Positions 21,587 through 31,302 of a stretch of 37,710 nt of DNA are shown here, piece by piece (the first letter of the stretch is position 1; each line of letters begins with the position of its first letter). Source of the DNA: Ganoderma boninense (Eukaryota > Basidiomycota > Agaricomycetes > Polyporales > Polyporaceae); the NCBI GenBank assembly GCA_002900995.3, contig PJEW03000030.1, positions 1 to 37,710 of the forward strand, written 5' to 3'. The position numbers were made by a program, and so were the translations under genes. The notes below the pieces were generated by a model. That model saw only the letters and a list, made by a program, of their open reading frames with translations. It ran no database searches and had not been told where the DNA came from.

Positions 21587-22013
21587 TGTTGGCTGCAGTG
21601 GCCCTCAGGACGTCACAATGGCCTGTGTCAAGCTCTGTAAAGTCTGTATTGCAGGAAACTAAGATATGCTACTCACCTGTGTCAAGCTCTGTAAAGTCTA
21701 AGGACAACAGAGCCTGACAGAGGCGTCGATACAGCTCATGGAGCACATGCTAGGTAGAGTATGTAACACTGTGCTACTGGTGCCGTTATGGCGCCCAGGG
21801 AGCGAGAATTGCGGACTGTACAATGTAAACTAGAGCAGGATGCAGATCTAAGCTAGTTGGAGCCTCTAATGAAGACGATGTTGTAACTCTATGGGATGTG
21901 CTATTCTAACAAAACGAAAAATGCCCCAGGTAGGAGACACTGCAATGTATGTACGGTGTGATCGTGGACTTGGTGTGATCAAAACTGCGGGCGCTACAGC
22001 ACCGACTTCAACA
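21587..22013 (-). mobile_element. Solo LTR of the Copia family
   Basis: 427 bp, TGTTGGCTG..CTTCAACA on the + strand. It is homologous to the LTRs at 31303, 36071 and 36577. It is flanked by ATATG at 21582-21586 and ATATG at 22014-22018, a perfect 5 bp target duplication. Confidence 0.92.
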
Positions 22014-22821
22014 ATATGGGGGTAGGGGTAGGGGTAGCTATCTCAAACCCCTCAAGTTGGCAAACCTGCCACCCACCTGGAGGGGTCACAGCCACTCCCA
22101 GAAGGGAAGCACTTATCTAGTGCCATCTCAAAGTGCCCATTCCAGAACGGGAGCTTGAACTAGCTTAAAGGTGCAAGCAGCTCGTCCAGTTGGCCCAGTG
22201 GATGCTCTCTGCTTAGCTTGCCTTGTGTGTAGTTGGAGTCAAAGTATGTACTTGTTATAGGTTTCATACTTATATACTATACAGTATGACAAGCCACATA
22301 GATTGTGAGGAGGGACACAGATACACTAGCAAAATCCTATTCAAGTTGCACCATCATACACTCAGACTCTATCTAGACACATCGAAAAAACCCCCAAAAG
22401 CCAATTAAAGCTAATAGGTGTTACAATTCATAACTCAATGCTAATAGGGAGTAATACAATTAATAAGAAAACCCCCTTGCTAATTAGCACTATTTGTACC
22501 ATGCAGTGCCAATTTACTCACAATGAACACTAGTTCACGCAGGATGTCTGACCTCATCATTAAACAATCATCAAAGATTTTCATTCTATAGACAAATTAG
22601 AGACAGGACTACAATACATAGTGTACCTGCAACATAGGGAGATCAATAAAGTGCTATGCCAGACACTGAGACCAACACACAAAGGTAGCACTAAATACTC
22701 CAGCGGCAGGCAGAACCAAGACTTTAGAGCCTTTACAGCTAAGAGTAAATTGATACAGAAAGCTAATTTTTGATTTCTCTGGTGCTTGCCAAGGCACCTG
22801 ATGCATGATGCCCATGCACAG
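22014..22821. other. Unassigned interval with possible tRNA-like (SINE-like) head
   Basis: It begins with three GGGGTA units (22018-22038). At 22191-22201, TGGCCCAGTGG fits a Pol III A box. About 40 bp on, AGTTGGAGTCA matches 8 of 11 positions of a B box. There is no cloverleaf or terminator that I can fold by eye, so at most a decayed tRNA-derived repeat. The rest is AT-rich with no gene. Confidence 0.25.
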
Positions 22822-23132
22822 TGTTATGACTGGCTGTTGAGTAAGATCAGGGAGGAGGCTTACGAGACAAGCAAGGGCGTTGATGAGCACTTGTGCAGTG
22901 AGAGCGGAGCAGGGCCCGACAGTCAGGCTGGAGACAAGATGTATTGAGCGAGTAACTAACAAGCGAGAATATAGTGAGGCTTACCTGGAGACAAGAGGTC
23001 AAAACTGAGGCCTCCAGGTAGCAAAGTACAGGTCTTATATACATGGAACGGACAATGGGAAATGGGGACAATAGATAACTATAGACACGGGAACGAGTGG
23101 GAGAACAATGGTATGTAGTACAATGATGACAG

Positions 23133-23504
23133 TGTTGAAGTCGGTGCTGTAGCGCCCGCAATTTTGATCGCACCAAGTCTGCGATCGCACCGTACGTACA
23201 TTGCAGTGTCCCCTACCTACCCTATTTTTCGTTTCATTAGAATAGCACATCCCATAGAGATACAACATTGTCTTCATTAGAGGCTCCAACTAGCTTAGAT
23301 CTGCATCCTGCTCTACTTTACACTGTACAGTCCGCAATTCTCGTCCTCTGGGCGCCATAACGGCGCCAGTAGCACAGCGTTACATACTCTACCTAGCACG
23401 TGCTCCATGAGCTGTATCGATGCCTGTGTCAGGCTCTGTGTCCTTAGACTTTACAGAGCTTGACACAGGCCATTGTGACGTCCTGAGGGCCACTGCAGTC
23501 AACA
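23133..23504 (+). repeat. 5' LTR of Copia copy 1
   Basis: 372 bp, TGTTGAAG..GTCAACA. It holds a hairpin with arms CTGGGCGCC / GGCGCCAG and loop ATAAC (23348-23369). It lacks the 54 bp duplication seen in the longer LTRs of the family. Confidence 0.95.
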
Positions 23505-23525
23505 GGTTATGAGCCCTGCGCTCTC
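23505..23525 (+). promoter_or_regulatory. Copia primer binding site, half initiator-tRNA-Met type
   Basis: GGTTATGAGCCCTGCGC directly abuts the LTR. Its reverse complement matches, from memory, the anticodon stem-loop of yeast initiator tRNA-Met, including the CAU anticodon. This points to priming by an internally cut tRNA, as in Drosophila copia and yeast Ty5. The same site follows the LTRs at 36070 (minus) and 37003. Confidence 0.75.
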
Positions 23526-23752
23526 AGCACCTCAGGACTCCAAATTTCGCTTGTCTATTCGCTCTCTGGCCTCACCCAGCCCCCACTCCTCTCCTGCTCC
23601 CTCTGCTTGACGCATCTGCTCGCTCTGGGACTGGTTCCTCCTCTCTTCGCTCCAGGACACAGTTTTCGTCCCCTCACCTCGTCGTTTCGCCAGTGCGTCG
23701 CGCGCCACGTCATCGCCCAGGCCCCTCGTTGCCACGTCCCCACGTCGTGCCC

Positions 23753-26700
23753 ATGGATCCCAGTATGTCATTCATGCCTCCCTACTCCTTCTGTGCCACC
23801 CCCATCCTTTCCAAGCCCCAGTGTTTTGCCCAGTGCACTGCCAGCAAGAAGGCGCCCCCCCAGGCCTCCCAGGTCATCCCCCAGCTCTCCCACATGTGCC
23901 AATGCAGGGATATGGCTTTTGGGCCCACCTGCTTGTCATCTCATGCCGTTAGGCCAGATGACATCCCCCAGCACACTGCTGGGGTGGCCATGGTCGACCT
24001 TCGCTGTCCCTCTGCCCTCCAGGTGTCCCCAGACCGCTCCGCTTCGCTCTCCAGCCCTGCTGCAACCATGTGGAACACAGACACGGGTGCATCAGCGCAC
24101 ATGACCCCCCACAGGCACTGGTTTCGCTCCTACTCGCCCCACAGCATCCCCATTCGCCTCGCCAACTCCCACATCGTCTACTCTGCGGGTATGGGCTCTG
24201 TGGTGTTCCAGCCAGCTGAGATAGACGGAGTTTTGCCCCCTGCCATCGTCCTGCATGACGTCCTCCATGTCCCTGCCCTGGCCAGCAACCTCCTGTCAAT
24301 TTTCCACCTCACCCGGGAGAAGGGCTACTCCGTCGAGCTCTCTGCGTCGTCTGTGCTGTTCTACCACCAGGGGCAGCTGCGCTTCAAGGCCGAGGTCAAC
24401 GAGCACAACGTCGGCTACCTCCTAGGCCACACCCTGTCCCAGTCCAAGTCTGCCATGTCCGCCTCTACCACCTGCGACGAGGACCTCGCACTGTGGCACC
24501 AGCGCTGCTCCCATGTCAACCTCGACGACCTGCGCTCTGTGGTCAACAAGGAGCTTGTCAAGGGTCTCACCATCCGCTCCAAGCGTGCCCCCAGCGCCAT
24601 CTGCGAGCCCTGCCTGGCTGGCAAGCTCAACCGCCACCCCATCCCTCGTTTCGCCTCCAGACGGTTCGTTCGCCTTGCCCTGGTGCACACAGACCTCAAG
24701 GGCAAGCTCGCTGTGCCCACACCCGAGGGCTACCTGTACTGGATGGTGTTTGTCGACGATGCGACACGTTTCTGGGCCCTGGCCTACCTCAAGCGCAAGA
24801 GCAACGCATTTGCAGCCTTCAAGGCGTACAAGGCCTACGCTGAGAACTGCCTGGGGCTGCGCATCAAGGCCACACGGGACGACAAGGGCGGCGAGTACAT
24901 GGGCCAGGAGTTCATTGACTTCTGTGCTGAGCACGGCATCCACAGGCAGCACACTGAGCCAGACGAGCCCCACCAGAACGGCGTAGCAGAGCGAGCAAAC
25001 AGGACGACGTCTGAGGGTGCCACTGCCCTGCTTGCCCAGTCCAAGCTGCCCCCTTCATTCTGGTGCCATGCTGTCTCCACCTTTGTCCACACGCGCAACC
25101 GCATGCCCACCTCTGCGCTCGACGGCGGCATTCCCTACACGGCCTGGAAGGGCGATGGGCGCAAGCCTGAGGTGTCCTATTTCCGCGTCTTTGGCTGCCT
25201 GGCCTATGTGCTCATCCGCAAGAAGGACCGCAAGGCACTGCAGCCCCACACGCGCAAGTGCATCTTCATTGGCTACCCGGATGGCACCAAGGCCTGGCGG
25301 TTCTGGGACCCTGCAGCGAAGAAGGTGATCGTCTCGTCGCATGCAGTGTTTGATGAGCAGTGCTTCCCTGGCAACTCGCCCTTCATCAATGTGTTTGGCC
25401 TGCCTCTCGACGATGTGGACGTTCCTGGAGGCCCTGACGATGCAGCACCACCAGACAACGGTGTGCCAGGAGTGCCAGAGCTGCATGATCAGGGGAGAGA
25501 TGACGACTATGATGATCCTGCACCTCCTGCACCTCCTGCGCCTCCAGCTCCTCCTGCGCCTCCTGCACCACAGCCTGCGCCTCTACCACCTCGCCAGCCA
25601 TCTCCAGCTCGATCACCTTCACCACCAGACTCTCCACCACCTGCACAGCGTCCCGCACAACCTCCTGCGCCACCTGCGCAACTCCCTGCTCGCTCACCAT
25701 CACCTCCAGCTCGCTCACCAACGCCTCCACCTGTTCGGCCACCTCCTGCACCTGTTGCTCGCCCTGTTGCGCCATCTGCGCACCAGCAAGCACAAAACCC
25801 AGGTTTCAGGCCCTATCCAGCTCTCGCTCGCAAGCAGCTCCCCTCACGTGCCTCTCGCCCCCAAGGCTCCCTCAACGAGCGTGCCCTTGAACGCCAGAAC
25901 CTCGTTCCTCAGCGCCTTCGCATTCGCTCAGTGTCCCCTGCTCCTGCTCCTGCTCCTGCTCCGTCTCCTCATCCTGAACGCTCCTTGTCGCCCGATCCAC
26001 TCATTGAGGCTCCAGTCGATGCACCAGCTGCTCCTGGCCTCAATCGAGCATTCCCCAACCGTCCACGCTCTCCCCCACCGAGTCCCACGTCCTCAGACGA
26101 CGAACTGGACCTCATAGGTCGAGGGGACAGCAGCGACGAGGATGCACTCCATGCGATGCTGGCAGGCCTTGACGACGTCTACTCTGACCCCCTCATCGAC
26201 TACCTGTCCTATGACGAAGCCCTAGATGTCGCATTCGAGTCAGTCGTCGAGCAGGCGTCGAAGGCAAGCCAGGAGCACTTTGGGGAGCCCACATCGATGT
26301 CTGAGGTCATGGCACTCGAGCCTGAGGAGCACAACAAGTGGCTCAGGGCAGCACAGGAAGAGCTGCAGTCCCTCGTTGAGAACGGCACCTTCGAGCTCGT
26401 CCTCCTGCCCCCAGGTCGCAAGGCCATTGGCTCCCGCTGGGTGTTCCGGGTCAAGCGCAATGCAGACGGCTCCATCGAACGCTACAAGGGCAGACTGGTG
26501 GCCAAGGGCTTCTCACAGCGCCCTGGCTTCGAGTACAACGAGACCTTTGCTCCTACACCCAAGTGGGCCTCCATTCGCGCTATCCTCGCCATTGCAGCCC
26601 TCGAGGACCTCGAGCTGGAGTCGGTCGACATCTCCTCTGCCTACCTCAACGGCGAGCTCAAGGAGGAGGTCTACATGCGCCAGCCAGATGGCTTCGAGGA

Positions 26701-27850
26701 GAAGACTCCGCAGTGGGTGTGGCGCCTTCGCAAGGCCCTCTATGGCCTCAAGCAGGCTGGCCGCTGCTGGCACGAGAAGCTCGATGAGGTGCTCACCAAG
26801 CTGGGCTTTGAACGCCTCACCTGCGAGCACAGTGTCTGGGTGTACCTGTGCGATGGTGTGCGTCTCATTATCCCTGTATTCGTCGATGACATCACCATTG
26901 CAGGCAAGGACAAAGCAGCGATCCAGCGAGTCAAGGACGACCTGCGCAAGCACTTCAAGCTGCGAGACCTGGGCCCCACGTCGTGGCTCTTGGGTGTGCA
27001 GATTGAGCGCAACCGCTCGCAGCGTTCCCTGTCCATCTCGCAGCGCCAGTACTCCCTGGACATCCTCGAGCGATACGGCTTCTCCAACTGCGACCCAGTC
27101 AGCACCCCCATGGACCCTGGCCTCCGCCTCAGTGCAGACATGGCCCCCACGTCGCCTGCAGATATCCGTGCGATGCAGGACATCCCCTACAGCCAGGCAG
27201 TCGGCTCTTTGTTTTATCTTGCAGTGGCCACCCGTCCAGACATCGCTCGCACTGTGGGCAACCTTGCACGCTTCTCGCAGCACCCTGGCATGGCGCACTG
27301 GAAGGCAGTCAAGCACCTGTTCCGCTACATCAAGGGCACCCTCGACTACAAGCTCACCTATGCTCCATCGCCAGAGTCAGAGCTGTTCACCTCCTACACC
27401 GATGCAGACCACGCTGGCTGCCCTGACACTGGTCGCTCCACCTCTGGCTATGTGATCAAGATGGGCACTGGGGCCATCTCCTGGTCGAGTCGTCTTCAGT
27501 CCCTCGTTGCTCTGTCCACCACAGAGGCCGAATTCATCGCTGCAGTCTCGTGTGGCCAGGAGATGCTCTGGCTGCGCAATCTGCTCACTGAGTTTGGCTA
27601 CAGCATCTCCTCTGCCTCCCGTATGCGCATCGACAACCTCTCTGCCCTCTCTGTGGCGAAGAACCCAGAGCACCATGGGCGGATGAAGCACCTTGACCTG
27701 CGCTTCTACTGGCTGCGGGATGAGGTGGCCAAGGGGCGCATTGAGGTGGTGCACCTGCGCACGTCGCACATGCCTGCTGACATCCTGACCAAGTCGCTGC
27801 CCAAGCCCAAAGTGCTTGAGATGGTGAAGATGCTTGGATTGGGGACTTGA
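23753..27850 (+). CDS. Copia pol polyprotein: protease, integrase, RT, RNase H; no gag domain
   Basis: The frame is open from 23693; ATG 23753 (MDPSMSF) is the likelier start and gives 1365 residues. Counting from 23693: aspartic protease DTGAS at residue 130; integrase zinc finger WHQRCSH (268) to CEPC; DD35E residues Asp334, Asp397 and Glu433; then a long Pro/Ala/Ser linker (~608-870) with PPAPPAPP repeats. The RT has the FVDD box (Asp1065, 26885-26890). RNase H has SYTDADHAGC (Asp1237) and ALSTTEAEF. All catalytic residues are present. Only about 110 residues precede the protease, with no capsid domain and no standard CCHC knuckle, although several Cys occur there. A normal gag would need 250-300 more residues, and the leader is under 250 nt, so gag is missing. 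Confidence 0.93.
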   Translation: MDPSMSFMPPYSFCATPILSKPQCFAQCTASKKAPPQASQVIPQLSHMCQCRDMAFGPTCLSSHAVRPDDIPQHTAGVAMVDLRCPSALQVSPDRSASLSSPAATMWNTDTGASAHMTPHRHWFRSYSPHSIPIRLANSHIVYSAGMGSVVFQPAEIDGVLPPAIVLHDVLHVPALASNLLSIFHLTREKGYSVELSASSVLFYHQGQLRFKAEVNEHNVGYLLGHTLSQSKSAMSASTTCDEDLALWHQRCSHVNLDDLRSVVNKELVKGLTIRSKRAPSAICEPCLAGKLNRHPIPRFASRRFVRLALVHTDLKGKLAVPTPEGYLYWMVFVDDATRFWALAYLKRKSNAFAAFKAYKAYAENCLGLRIKATRDDKGGEYMGQEFIDFCAEHGIHRQHTEPDEPHQNGVAERANRTTSEGATALLAQSKLPPSFWCHAVSTFVHTRNRMPTSALDGGIPYTAWKGDGRKPEVSYFRVFGCLAYVLIRKKDRKALQPHTRKCIFIGYPDGTKAWRFWDPAAKKVIVSSHAVFDEQCFPGNSPFINVFGLPLDDVDVPGGPDDAAPPDNGVPGVPELHDQGRDDDYDDPAPPAPPAPPAPPAPPAPQPAPLPPRQPSPARSPSPPDSPPPAQRPAQPPAPPAQLPARSPSPPARSPTPPPVRPPPAPVARPVAPSAHQQAQNPGFRPYPALARKQLPSRASRPQGSLNERALERQNLVPQRLRIRSVSPAPAPAPAPSPHPERSLSPDPLIEAPVDAPAAPGLNRAFPNRPRSPPPSPTSSDDELDLIGRGDSSDEDALHAMLAGLDDVYSDPLIDYLSYDEALDVAFESVVEQASKASQEHFGEPTSMSEVMALEPEEHNKWLRAAQEELQSLVENGTFELVLLPPGRKAIGSRWVFRVKRNADGSIERYKGRLVAKGFSQRPGFEYNETFAPTPKWASIRAILAIAALEDLELESVDISSAYLNGELKEEVYMRQPDGFEEKTPQWVWRLRKALYGLKQAGRCWHEKLDEVLTKLGFERLTCEHSVWVYLCDGVRLIIPVFVDDITIAGKDKAAIQRVKDDLRKHFKLRDLGPTSWLLGVQIERNRSQRSLSISQRQYSLDILERYGFSNCDPVSTPMDPGLRLSADMAPTSPADIRAMQDIPYSQAVGSLFYLAVATRPDIARTVGNLARFSQHPGMAHWKAVKHLFRYIKGTLDYKLTYAPSPESELFTSYTDADHAGCPDTGRSTSGYVIKMGTGAISWSSRLQSLVALSTTEAEFIAAVSCGQEMLWLRNLLTEFGYSISSASRMRIDNLSALSVAKNPEHHGRMKHLDLRFYWLRDEVAKGRIEVVHLRTSHMPADILTKSLPKPKVLEMVKMLGLGT

Positions 27851-27865
27851 GCGATCAGGGGAGAG

Positions 27866-28237
27866 TGTTGAAGTCGGTGCTGTAGCGCCCGCAATTTTGA
27901 TCGCACCAAGTCTGCGATCGCACCGTACGTACATTGCAGTGTCCCCTACCTACCCTATTTTTCGTTTCATTAGAATAGCACATCCCATAGAGATACAACA
28001 TTGTCTTCATTAGAGGCTCCAACTAGCTTAGATCTGCATCCTGCTCTACTTTACACTGTACAGTCCGCAATTCTCGTCCTCTGGGCGCCATAACGGCGCC
28101 AGTAGCACAGCGTTACATACTCTACCTAGCACGTGCTCCATGAGCTGTATCGATGCCTGTGTCAGGCTCTGTGTCCTTAGACTTTACAGAGCTTGACACA
28201 GGCCATTGTGACGTCCTGAGGGCCACTGCAGTCAACA
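27866..28237 (+). repeat. 3' LTR of Copia copy 1
   Basis: 372 bp, with no difference from the 5' LTR that I could find. It is followed by GACAG. Confidence 0.95.
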
Positions 28238-28391
28238 GACAGGAACAATGGGTAACAGGAGTTATTGTACTTTGAGAACAAGGGACGGGTTTGCTAAACA
28301 ACGGAGGACAATAAGGACGATGCAAGAGGCAAACAGTCCAAAAAGGGAAAGAGAGACGCCGGGGTAAGTGCTGAGCATGCCATTCATGACA

Positions 28392-29395
28392 GCTACCATT
28401 CTCATCCCCCTTGGACTTGCATGGCTTCAGTATCATGCTGTCCCAAACTGCAAGACATCAACATACTGAAGCGTGAGGTCACGGTGAACCACCCAACTGG
28501 TGTCCTCTGCGTCGCTTGTCAAATGGCTGCATAAGATATGTGTCACCAACACCTTTGTATTGGATGTGGCTCAAGTGTCGGAGAATAGAAGCTGGAAGAC
28601 TTACATCTCGGTGACCGCTGATCATCTTTAACAGGCTTATGGCCAGAACTCTGACCCATAAAACATATTCGAAGGTTGGGAGAGGAGGTTGAGTGGAAGA
28701 TTTCTGTAAGTGTTATGTTCAAGAGGCATGAACGAGGAAGTTGCAGTGGTGGGAATGGGTGGAGGAGCAGGGTCAAATGGGCAACACATTGAAAGTATGT
28801 GGTGAGAGAGGTGAGTTGGCAAATTTGTTTGTTTAGGAGAGAGAGTCAACTGATGCAGTCCAAGCAGCCTAGGTGAGCTGACACTCGTGACACTCCACAA
28901 GCCTTCACTCCCATGCATCCACTGTTGCATTCTCACCTCACCTCTCATATTGCTAGCTCTTGTACTATCTTACTCCCTGAATTGCACCAGTTTCAACTAG
29001 GGTAGATAATCTTTTTCCAGTAGTTAACAACAACACCCACTCATCTCACCCAGTAAATACTGTCCGTTAATCTTTTCACCCTCATTTAATCCAAACCTTA
29101 CCCACAGTGTTAATCTTCCCTCAGCCCCACCCACTAATCCTCTACATTCACATCAAGTCAAACGTGATGAGCTTATTCTCATTCCAAGGCCACTAATCCT
29201 TGTTCTATGCTTATTCTTCCTCGCCCACCGCTCATCCTCCCATGCAGCCACTCCAAAGGAAGTCTTGGTTTAGACATCCGCTTTACATACACCTATGCAG
29301 TATTACGGGCCACAATGCATTGTGCGTCCCATTTCGTACCCACTGCTAGCTACTAGTCTTGTGTTTATGACATCGGCATGCCAGACCAATGCATT
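28392..29395. other. Unassigned interval
   Basis: About 1 kb with no recognised gene. The last 400 bp is pyrimidine-rich on the + strand, with recurring CTAATCCT/TTAATC(C/T) words. Minus-strand open stretches at 28637-28948 have no family features. Confidence 0.45.
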
Positions 29396-29403
29396 ATTGT
29401 GAC

Positions 29404-29923
29404 TAAGGCTGAATGTAGGTCAACCTAAGGTTGATTGGGATCTGAACCTGCAGGTTTGGCCACTTTTAAAAGCTTGATTAGGATCTGTATGAATCAAATC
29501 AACTTTTTACCTACAACCTGCAGGTCGCAAACCTATAAGTTATTGGTAAATCATTGATTCGATTTAAACACCAAATCTAGCATTTTATTAGCTACTGTTG
29601 AAGATTTGGGCCTATTATTGAGTGTTAATAGTGCTTTTTATGCTATAATTATGCTTATACATGCACTATCAAGCTATATGATGACAATTTATCAACTTGA
29701 ACCTCTAATTTATACTATTTTTGTCTGTTAAAGTGTGAATCAACCTACAAGTGACCCATACCAAAACCTACAGATCTAGGTCATGTTTCCTAAGATGCCT
29801 GATTCAGATTTGTAGCTGATTCATAGCACAAGTACCTATAACCTACAGATCACAACCTATAGGTAAATATCTAGGTTCAAGCCAGGTTGAACTGTATGAA
29901 ACCTGGACCTATGTTCAGCCTTA
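29404..29923. mobile_element. hAT-type MITE, 520 bp
   Basis: Terminal inverted repeats start TAAGGCTGAA at both ends (29404-29425 and 29902-29923; about 18 of 22 bases pair). The 8 bp target duplication ATTGTGAC is perfect (29396-29403 and 29924-29931). The body is AT-rich and non-coding, with repeated subterminal ACCT(A/G)CAG(A/G)T words. Eight-base duplications and YARNG termini fit the hAT superfamily. The autonomous partner is not in the window. Confidence 0.88.
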
Positions 29924-30572
29924 ATTGTGACTCTACAACCTTATCTGTCTGTACCCCAATGTCCCTAAAGTCTCTGCCAAAGCTGACGACCCATCTCCCA
30001 CAGCTATTTGCTTCTGTCCCAGCCTTGTCTGTCTGCACTCCTATGTCCCTAAAGTCTCCGTAAAAGCCCGCGTCCTGTCCCTCCCCAGCTGGCAAGTTGA
30101 ATGCAAACCATCTTGTCACCTCTTCAATTGTAGGAAGAACAGCAATCTTGGTTGTCGCCGGTGGAAGGTAAGCTGGGGTGAAAAAGCAAGGGTCGATAGC
30201 ATCTGGGCGTTCTTCAGGGGAAGGGGGAGGAGACCACTCGCAAGTGTCGAAGTACTCTGACTCGGTAGGGGATGGAGGAGTACAACATGAGCACGCACGC
30301 GGGGAGTTTGGCACAAAAGTAACATCCTCGAGCTTCACAATAGGAACAAATACTGGTGTCTTGACCACAAGGTCCTAGATGGTCTTTGGGCTCCAGTCGC
30401 TGCTACAACTCATCCACGAACCTCCAAGCCCTGAAAAGAAAAGTGGTGGGCGAATCCTCTCAATTCCAGGATCCTCGAGAGGTGGGATTTCACATTTCTG
30501 GTGCAGCATTCTTGTGCAGACAGAAACCTCTGGTTCAGGGTGAGAACTCCCGCACTCACTTCTGGCAGCCAC
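29877..30572 (-). pseudogene. Unrecognised protein fragment with duplicated DIGVQTDK segment
   Basis: A single minus-strand frame runs from ~30572 to 29877 with one TAG (30375-30377), which a C-to-T change in CAG would give. It contains Pro/Ser-rich acidic stretches (SPPPSPEERPDAIDP) and two copies of DFRDIGVQTDK set 84 bp apart (near 30060-30023 and 29978-29939). The last ~15 codons and the stop lie inside the hAT MITE, so the original C-terminus was lost. A GTGAGT..CCAG intron is possible at ~30578-30534. I do not know the family. Confidence 0.4.
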
Positions 30573-30917
30573 TCACCTGTATGTTGTTCTACAGCTGCTA
30601 GCAATAGATCAACTGGGAGACACGTACACTGGCTGGAGGGCGTGATATGTAGACATGGTGAATGAGGTGGAGGGAGAAGATTCTGCTGTGGTCTATACTG
30701 TGACCTGGCATAAGAGCGGGGCTTGAGGCACAGACTCAGACAAGATAATCTTCCCCGGTGAGCCAGCCCTTCCATGCAAGATAATTCTTCTTATGTTTAC
30801 ATCCCCAGGCCTCTGTGCCACCTTTGTCTAAGCCATCTTTATCTTCAGTCTAATATGTGATAGCTTAATGGCAGACCAAAGTCATGCTTGAGCGGAGGCA
30901 AAGCATTCATTAACAAG
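30573..30917. other. Unassigned interval between two minus-strand fragments
   Basis: No clear coding sequence. It may hold the 5' exon of the fragment to its left (LLAAVEQHT before a possible donor at ~30578). Confidence 0.35.
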
Positions 30918-31302
30918 TCACGCTCGTCCTTGTCCTTGTCCTTGTCCTCGACCTCGACCCCGTCCCCGTCCCCATCCCCACCCCCCGGCTGGGCCTGTCT
31001 TTCCACCTGACATGTTGTTGTCTACAATGTTCACTTTCTCTCCGTCATCTTTCACCTTTCCTTCATCTAGTTGCTTCTTTCTATGTTTGTTCGGGCATTT
31101 TACCTGTTCTGGACCTCCGCCCTCTTCGGTCTGGCTGTGGCCCTGGTGAGACACCTCTGCAGATGCACTGGCATTTCCCCGGGCTCCTATGCAGGCACTA
31201 TGCCATGTTGCCAGTCCCTTACACTCCTTTTGCTTCCCCGGTACAGCAGTTCCACCCACTGTTGCTGAGGTAGATGAGGGGGGACAGCCGTGTGGGAGAG
31301 GG
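30918..31302 (-). pseudogene. Unrecognised C-terminal gene fragment, cut by Copia copy 2
   Basis: The minus-strand frame is open from the LTR edge at 31302 to a stop at 30918. It has hydrophilic, Lys-rich segments (CPNKHRKKQLDEGKVKDDG) and a Gly/Arg/Gln-rich tail (WGWGRGRGRG.. GQGQGQ). The tail is encoded by a hexanucleotide-like repeat (30925-30980). No start is present. The same frame continues without a stop into the 90 bp at 36487-36576 read on the + strand, which places the missing upstream exon on the other side of the Copia pair. Function unknown. Confidence 0.5.

Larger units (their letters stand above)
23133..28237 (+). mobile_element. Ty1/Copia retrotransposon, intact young copy (5105 bp)
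   Basis: The 372 bp LTRs at 23133-23504 and 27866-28237 appear identical base for base. The 5 bp target duplication GACAG is at 23128-23132 and 28238-28242. A primer site directly follows the 5' LTR and a purine tract (AGGGGAGAG, 27857-27865) precedes the 3' LTR. One uninterrupted ORF fills the body. All signs point to a very recent insertion. Confidence 0.95.
22822..28391 (-). repeat. Solo LTR, 460 bp family (copy 2), split by a Copia element
   Basis: The parts are 22822-23132 (311 bp) and 28243-28391 (149 bp), which sum to 460 bp, the same as the copy at 9292-9751. The ends are TGTTATGAC and TTCATGACA. The TATA box is on the minus strand (near 23034). No target duplication for this LTR itself (CACAG / GCTAC). 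Confidence 0.7.

Noticed and set aside
22014..22040. Telomere-like GGGGTA repeats
   Set aside because: Only three units; no longer array or subtelomeric context.
22178..22250. Functional tRNA gene
   Set aside because: No acceptor stem or cloverleaf could be built; the B box is imperfect.
23693..23752. Copia ORF starting at the first ATG, 23693
   Set aside because: The 20 extra residues are not a recognisable domain; all three copies share the downstream ATG in a better context (CCCATGG), so 23753 was preferred.
26513..27316. Long minus-strand open frames over the Copia pol gene (also 24422-24973, 25055-25486, and + strand ones over copy 2)
   Set aside because: They follow from GC-rich, codon-biased pol sequence, recur at the same place in both copies, and have no domain features.
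30918..31259. Self-contained small Gly/Arg-rich protein gene
   Set aside because: No ATG near the start; the frame runs open to the LTR edge and continues in the inverted 90 bp piece, so it is the end of a larger broken gene.
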